NCBI RefSeq assembly: GCF_045679555.1
Contig: NC_092094.1
Span: 32,792,655-32,856,654 of the forward strand
Length of the DNA: 64,000 nt
Reading direction: 5' to 3'
DNA from: Salvelinus alpinus
Taxonomy: Eukaryota; Chordata; Actinopteri; Salmoniformes; Salmonidae
Shown here: one piece after another, positions 59,180 to 64,000 of the stretch
How the letters are laid out: each line of letters starts with the position of its first letter
How positions within the stretch are numbered: the stretch's first letter is position 1
Program-made: the position numbers and the translations under genes
The notes under the pieces: generated by a model
Told to the model about the DNA's origin: nothing
The model's input: only the letters and a program-made list of their open reading frames with translations
Database searches by the model: none

Positions 59180-60971
59180 ATAAGAATATTGAAGGGTGCC
59201 AAACAGAACTGAAATCTTACCTGAAGAAAACATTTGAAAGAATTTTTCCTGGAATAGCTATACAAGGACGTCCTACACTCCTAAACAAGATCTACACAGA
59301 GCTCTACATCACAGAGGGTGGAAGTGGAGAGGTCAACAAAGAACATGAGGTGATGCAAATTGAGGCGGTATTAAGGAGACCAGCGACACAAGAGATGGCA
59401 ATCAAATGCAACGACATCTTTAAGCCGTTAACTGGACAGGACATGACTATCAGAACTGTGCTCACAAAGGGAGTCGCTGGCATTGGAAAGACGGTCTCAG
59501 TGCAGAAATTCATTCTGGACTGGGTTAATGAAGAAGCCAATCAGGATATACAGTTCATATTTCCAATTCCTTTTCGGGAGCTGAATTTGATGAAGGAAAA
59601 GACACTTAGTTTGATTGAGCTACTTCATGAATTCTTTGTTGAAATCAAAGAATCTGGACTTTCCAACTTGAAAAACATCAAAGTGTTGTTTATCTTTGAT
59701 GGGTTGGATGAGTGTCAACTTCCTCTGAGTTTCAAGACAAATGTGATCTGCCGTGATGTCACAAAGTCAACCACAGTGGATGCACTGCTGACAAACCTCA
59801 TTAAGAGGAAACTGCTTCCTTCTGCGCTTCTCTGGATAACTTCCCGACCAGCAGCATCCAATCGGATCCCACCTGAGTGTGTTGACCAAGTGACGGAGGT
59901 GCGAGGGTTTAGGGATGAACAGAAGGAGAAATACTTCAAGAAGACAGTCAGTAATGATAAACTGGCAGAAAAAATCTTCACACATGTACAGTCATCAAGG
60001 AGCCTCCACATCATGTGCCACATACCAGTGTTCTGTTGGATTTCAGCCACTGTTCTAGAGAGACTGTTGAGTAAAGCAGTAACTGGAGACTTGCCCAAGA
60101 ATCTGACACAAATGTTCTTACAGTTTCTGATCTTTCAGATAAGACAGACAACGCAGAAGTATCACGAAGACTCTGACACAGACCTCCACTGGGATAAAGA
60201 GACTATCATGAAACTTGGAAAACTGGCTTTTGAAGAGCTTGAAAAAAGCAACCTGATCTTCTATGAGAAAGATCTGAAAAAGTTTGGCATTGATGTCAGA
60301 GAAGCTTCTTTGTGCTCAGGGGTGTTCACACAGATCTTAAGAGAAGAGTGTGCGTACCAGGAGGTGGTCTACAGCTTTGTTCATCTGAGCCTTCAGGAGT
60401 TCATTGCTGCTTTGTATGTGTTTCTCTCATTTGAAAACAACAATGAAGATGTTATAACACCACAACAACCATCCAACTCGACTGGAATCGTCTTGTATGA
60501 AGAATATCTTCCAGACAACATCTACAAGAGTGCAGTGGATAAGGCCTTAAAGAGTGAGAGTGGACACCTGGACCTGTTCCTCCGCTTCCTTCTCGGCCTT
60601 TCACTGGAGTCCAACCAGACATTCTTTCGAGGCCTACTGACACAGACAGGAGGGAGCTCACAGAGCAACAAGGGCACAGTCGACTTCATTAAGGACAGGA
60701 TCAGGAAAAATCCCTCTCCAGAGAGGTGCATTAACCTGTTTCACTGTCTGAATGAGTTGAATGACCATTCTCTGGTGGAGGAAATCCAAATCTACTTGAA
60801 GTCAGGAGGTGCTTCGAAGATCGAACTCTCATATTCTCATTGGTCCGCTATGGCCTTTGTTATGCTGTCCTCAGGCGAGGAGCTGGATGTGTTTGATCTG
60901 AAGAAATTTGTCAGATCAGATGAAGGTGTTCTGAGGCTCATGCCAGTGATCAAAGCCTCTAAAACAATTCT
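59180..60971 (+). CDS. NLR receptor gene, FISNA-NACHT exon
   Basis: Acceptor atttttcag ends at 59179; donor gtaagc at 60972. One open frame of 1792 bp (about 597 residues). FISNA: CQTELKSYLKKTFERIFPGI...LNKIYTELYITEG. NACHT NTPase: Walker A GVAGIGKT (about 59469-59492), Walker B VLFIFDGLDEC (about 59686), then FRELNLM, LLWITSRPAA and a winged-helix/superhelical part (FVHLSLQEFIAALYVF). It would bind ATP and drive oligomerisation in the cytosol. No stop or frameshift seen. Ends in phase 2 and joins LRR exon 1 as CT+G. Confidence 0.92.
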
Positions 60972-60980
60972 GTAAGCTCT

Positions 60981-61104
<124 letters not shown>

Positions 61105-61213
61105 TCAGATTCAAAACATACAAATTTGTGCTGGTCTACAGACCAAAGTTTTTAAGAAACATTGGACTAAATCACTTTGAGCAGGATATTCAAATGTTTC
61201 TTATTTCACCAAG

Positions 61214-61387
61214 GTTGAATTCTTGCAATATCACTTGGAGAAATTGTGAGAACCTGGCCTTAGCTTTCAGCTCAAGTACTTCAAGTATGAGAAAGCTGGA
61301 TCTGAGTCACAATGGCCTTACTGATACAGGGGTGGAGCTGCTCTGTCTTGGACTAGGGAATACAATCTGTAAATTGGAAACACTGAA
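61214..61387 (+). CDS. NLR receptor gene, LRR exon 1
   Basis: Acceptor tttcaccaag ends at 61213; donor gtgagt at 61388; 174 bp (58 codons), the standard unit of fish NLR LRR exons. Reads LNSCNITWRNCENLALAFSS, MRKLDLSHNGLTDTGVELL, CKLETLK. Ribonuclease-inhibitor-type LRRs, two repeats per exon. Confidence 0.88.
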
Positions 61388-61523
61388 GTGAGTATTATAA
61401 CTATTACATGATATTATTGTGATAAAGATAACACATCTATCTCCAATCGATTATTTATTGTGAAACTTCTCAGTTGTGGTTTTGTATCCTGAAAGAGTGA
61501 AACCCTTTCTTACTTCTCTGCAG

Positions 61524-61697
61524 GCTGTCAGGCTGTAAAGTACAAGAGGAAGGCTGTGCTTCTCTGGCTTCAGCTCTGATGTCAAACCCTGCACACCTGA
61601 AAGAGCTGGATCTGAGCTACAATAACCCAGGAGATTCAGGAGTGAAGCAGCTCTCTGCTGCACTAGAGGTTCTACACTGTAAACTGGAGACACTAAG
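61524..61697 (+). CDS. NLR receptor gene, LRR exon 2
   Basis: Acceptor ttctctgcag; donor gtgagt at 61698; 174 bp, phase 2-2. LSGCKVQEEGCASLASAL, LKELDLSYNNPGDSGVKQLS, CKLETLR. Confidence 0.92.
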
Positions 61698-61778
61698 GTG
61701 AGTATCTCTCCACTCAACATGGTTATGTTGTTAACTCTGGTATTTGACTAAATATACAGCAATCACATTCTTTTTTAG

Positions 61779-61952
61779 TCTGGTTAATTGCAGCTTAACT
61801 GGAACATGTTGTGAAGCCCTGGCCTCAGCTCTGCGCTCAAACTCCTCAAGTCTGAGAGAGTTGGATCTGAGTAAGAATGACCTGCACAATATGGGGCTGG
61901 AGCTGCTCTCTGCTGGACTGAGAAGCATCAATTGTAAACTAGAAACCCTGAG
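61779..61952 (+). CDS. NLR receptor gene, LRR exon 3
   Basis: Acceptor ttcttttttag ends at 61778; donor gtgatg at 61953 (weaker than gtgagt); 174 bp. LVNCSLTGTCCEALASALRS, LRELDLSKNDLHNMGLELLS, CKLETLR. Confidence 0.88.
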
Positions 61953-62493
61953 GTGATGATTGACATAATTTTTTTAAGCTGCAATATGTAACTTTTTGGG
62001 CGACCCTACCAAATTCACATAGAAATGTGAGTTATAGATTTGTAATTGAAAGCATAAGAAGTGGTAGATCTGTTTCATGTGCGCTATTTCTATGTTTACC
62101 GTACTTTCAGTTACTTTTGGTTTTGTACACCAGCTGAAAATACAAACATTTTGCTTATGGAAAATATATTTCACAGGGGTTCGATATTTTCACATTTTAG
62201 CAACCAGGAAATAGCAGAGCAATGCATAATACACCTTTTTAATGATTTGTATTTTATCAATTCTCTTGTAGTGATAGAATATTATATTTTACAAGGCAAA
62301 ATGATTTAGTCACTTTTAGATGTTATAATAATATAATTACAATTGATTGATTTCTGTACATGGCCTTAAAAAAATAATATTGCCACACTGTTACAATATG
62401 TAAAATAAGTCTCAGTTAAACACCATGAACTTCATTGTGGAAGATGTGTTGTGTAAAACTGAAAGATTGAAACTATTTTCTACTTATCTGCAG

Positions 62494-62670
62494 GCTGTTA
62501 GACTGTCAAATCACAGAGCAGGACTTTTCTTTTCTGGGTTCAGCTTTGGGCTCAAACCCCTCACACCTGAGGGAACTGGACTTGAGCGACAATCATAACC
62601 TACAGGATTCAGGAGTGGCCTATCTTTCTGCTGCACTGGAGAATCTGCTTTGTAAACTGGAGACACTGAG
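62494..62670 (+). CDS. NLR receptor gene, LRR exon 4 with lost splice donor
   Basis: Acceptor cttatctgcag ends at 62493; 177 bp to the usual LRR exon end (DNHNLQDSG carries one extra codon). LLDCQITEQDFSFLGSAL, LRELDLSDNHNLQ, CKLETLR. The expected gtgag donor is replaced by gaaag (62671-62675). Read-through gives KVLMETPSGFQIVEILMVDT and a stop at 62735-62737. Use of the next GT (62675) would shift the frame. Either the protein ends here or the exon is skipped; skipping keeps the frame. Confidence 0.8.
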
Positions 62671-62787
62671 GAAAGTGTTGATGGAGACGCCCTCTGGGTT
62701 TCAGATAGTTGAGATACTGATGGTTGACACTCAATAAACTGTACAGGTTCAGCTGAAACAGAAAACATATCCCTCTCTTATCTGCAG

Positions 62788-62961
62788 GCTTGTAACCTGT
62801 GGAGTCACAGAGGAAGGCTTTTCTTCCCTAGCCTGTGCTCTGAAGTCCAACCCATCACACCTGAAACAACTGGACCTGAGCAACAATAAAGCAGGAGATG
62901 CAGGAGCAATACTGCTGTCTGCTGCACTGGAGCATCCAGGTTGTGAGCTATTGAAATTAAG
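62788..62961 (+). CDS. NLR receptor gene, LRR exon 5
   Basis: Acceptor cttatctgcag ends at 62787; donor gtccgt at 62962 (weak); 174 bp. LVTCGVTEEGFSSLACALKS, LKQLDLSNNKAGDAGAILLS, CELLKLR. Frame continues exon 3 if exon 4 is skipped. Confidence 0.88.
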
Positions 62962-63080
62962 GTCCGTTTTTTTGTAACAATGTGTAACTAAACAGAGAAG
63001 GGATTTTTGAATTTGAGCAAAAGTTACTGTTCCAGCTGGTATCAATATGGAGTGAAGGCCTCTTCCCTTCATTTGATCAG

Positions 63081-63343
63081 GCTGTCATTCTGTAGTGTCA
63101 TGGAGGACGATTGCTGTTCCCTACAGATGTAGGATCTTAATGACTCTTTTGTTGCTAAGAATTTTGCAGGAAATGCAAATTTGTAGTATATTTGAGTTGT
63201 AAAAGTTTTTCACTAACAAGAAATGTATAACCCCCTACAAAAATGCCCACTAATTATAATCCACATTTCCCGTTGCTGCAGGATTATGCTCCTGCTGTAG
63301 CAAACTGGCTCAAATTAAGATTCTACATCTGTAGCTTCAGCTC
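63081..63343 (+). pseudogene. NLR LRR exon 6, destroyed by a MITE
   Basis: Acceptor tttgatcag ends at 63080 and the exon starts LSFCSVMEDDCCSL. The MITE at 63124-63331 cuts it inside the Leu-Ala codons, adding a stop (ATG TAG at 63126-63131). After the MITE only about 10 bp of exon remain (gcttcagctc) before unrelated T-rich sequence, so the 3' part is deleted. Confidence 0.85.
63124..63331. repeat. MITE inserted in LRR exon 6 (TA target)
   Basis: Ends cagatgtaggatcttaat and attaagattctacatctg are inverse; TA at 63122-63123 and 63332-63333. About 208 bp, non-coding, a common salmonid Tc1/mariner-like MITE type. It carries ctgcaggattatgctcctgc in its centre. Confidence 0.88.
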
Positions 63344-63430
63344 GTCTTATTTTTTTATTTTCACAACCTTTTAATTAAATGTCAGTTCATCCTCAGAAAT
63401 GGTTGAGTGAATTACTTTCATCCACTGCAG

Positions 63431-63604
63431 GCTCTGTGATTGTGGTATGACAGAGAAAGGCTGGGCTTTTCTGGCTTCCAATCTGAGGTCAAACCCCTCA
63501 CACCTGAGAGAGCTGGACCTGAGTAAAAATGTCCTTGGAGACTCAGGAGTGAAGATACTTTCTGCTTTACTGGAGGACCCACACTGTGAACTCAAAACAC
63601 TGAG
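63431..63604 (+). CDS. NLR receptor gene, LRR exon 7
   Basis: Acceptor tccactgcag ends at 63430; donor gtacag at 63605; 174 bp. LCDCGMTEKGWAFLASNLRS, LRELDLSKNVLGDSGVKILS, CELKTLR. Confidence 0.9.
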
Positions 63605-63737
63605 GTACAGTTATACAACTTACAACAATACTTCATTCATATAATTGATTATTACATTTGGAAAGAGTCAAACTGAACGTCTGTGGCTCTTAACTATATG
63701 TTTTAGTTATAACATTTGATTGTCTTTCTCTCTGCAG

Positions 63738-63905
63738 GCTTGAAAACTGTTCAGGGGAATGCTTTGTTTCTCTGGCTTCAGCCCTGAAATCAAACCCCTC
63801 ACACCTAAGAGAGCTGGACCTGACCGGAAATAACGTAGGAGACTCAGGAGTGAAGCTGCTCTCTGCTGGATTGGAGGATCCATGCTGTAAACTGGAGAAA
63901 CTGAG
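63738..63905 (+). CDS. NLR receptor gene, LRR exon 8
   Basis: Acceptor tctctctgcag ends at 63737; donor gtgagt at 63906; 168 bp, two codons short of the standard unit near its start ([18 protein letters not shown]). [27 protein letters not shown]. Frame kept. Confidence 0.9.
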
Positions 63906-63973
63906 GTGAGTTTTATAATTACTGTGGTTAAAAGGAAATTGTGTTTCTCATGATCTGTTGACATTTTTACCAG

Positions 63974-64000
63974 CCTGATTTGTTGTGGACTGAGTTGGGA
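63974..64000 (+). CDS. NLR receptor gene, LRR exon 9, partial
   Basis: Acceptor tttttaccag ends at 63973; reads LICCGLSW with the usual Leu-x-x-Cys start of an LRR exon; cut by the window end. Confidence 0.75.

Overview
The window is vertebrate genomic DNA, almost certainly from a salmonid fish. It has intron-exon genes with GT-AG splice sites, several Tc1 transposon families, CR1/L2/Rex1/L1-like LINEs, a tRNA-derived SINE of the salmonid type, a chromodomain Gypsy element and a teleost FISNA-NACHT-LRR receptor gene. Nothing prokaryotic is present. Splice sites and reading frames were assigned by eye. The species is not claimed.

Layout. (1) 1-16950: the 3' end of a FERM-domain scaffold gene, best matched to frmd4a, plus strand. 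Five internal coding exons (1601-3936) are followed by two alternative C-terminal exons (4498-4567 and 10443-10545). The intron between them holds a dead Tc1, a small MITE and a 3.2-kb hAT element with its own nested Tc1. The inferred 3'UTR carries a roughly 73-copy, 31-bp minisatellite (14226-16474). (2) 16951-46840: a nested transposon complex with no recognised host gene. A Rex1-type LINE is split by a non-autonomous LTR element whose only ORF is a proline-rich repeat protein. Then come an L2-like fragment, a SINE, a Tc1 carrying a solo LTR, and a broken L1 spanning 27366-46117. The L1 contains a Gypsy chromovirus (itself holding a Tc1), a Tc1-like fragment and a 7.3-kb foldback element. 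(3) 47018-52670: a Tc1 shell filled with foreign sequence (a probable solo LTR and a deleted LINE), then a nearly intact Tc1. (4) 53001-64000: the 5' part of an NLR-type innate immune receptor gene, plus strand: a short start exon, a CARD exon, a linker exon, a large FISNA-NACHT exon and nine LRR exons, running off the window. A full-length LINE sits antisense between the CARD and NACHT exons. Two LRR exons are damaged.

The most unusual item is the foldback element at 37693-45007. Its inverted ends are tandem arrays of a roughly 140-bp unit. Inside lies a decayed minus-strand multi-exon gene with a Ulp1/C48-type protease exon (TFSCGVFVMQ) followed by a split PHD-like zinc finger. It resembles a large DNA transposon lineage that I cannot place with certainty. 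Other points worth a second look are the minisatellite in the frmd4a 3'UTR, the proline-rich ORF of the non-autonomous LTR element, a degenerate 2A-like motif in a LINE, and the two broken LRR exons.
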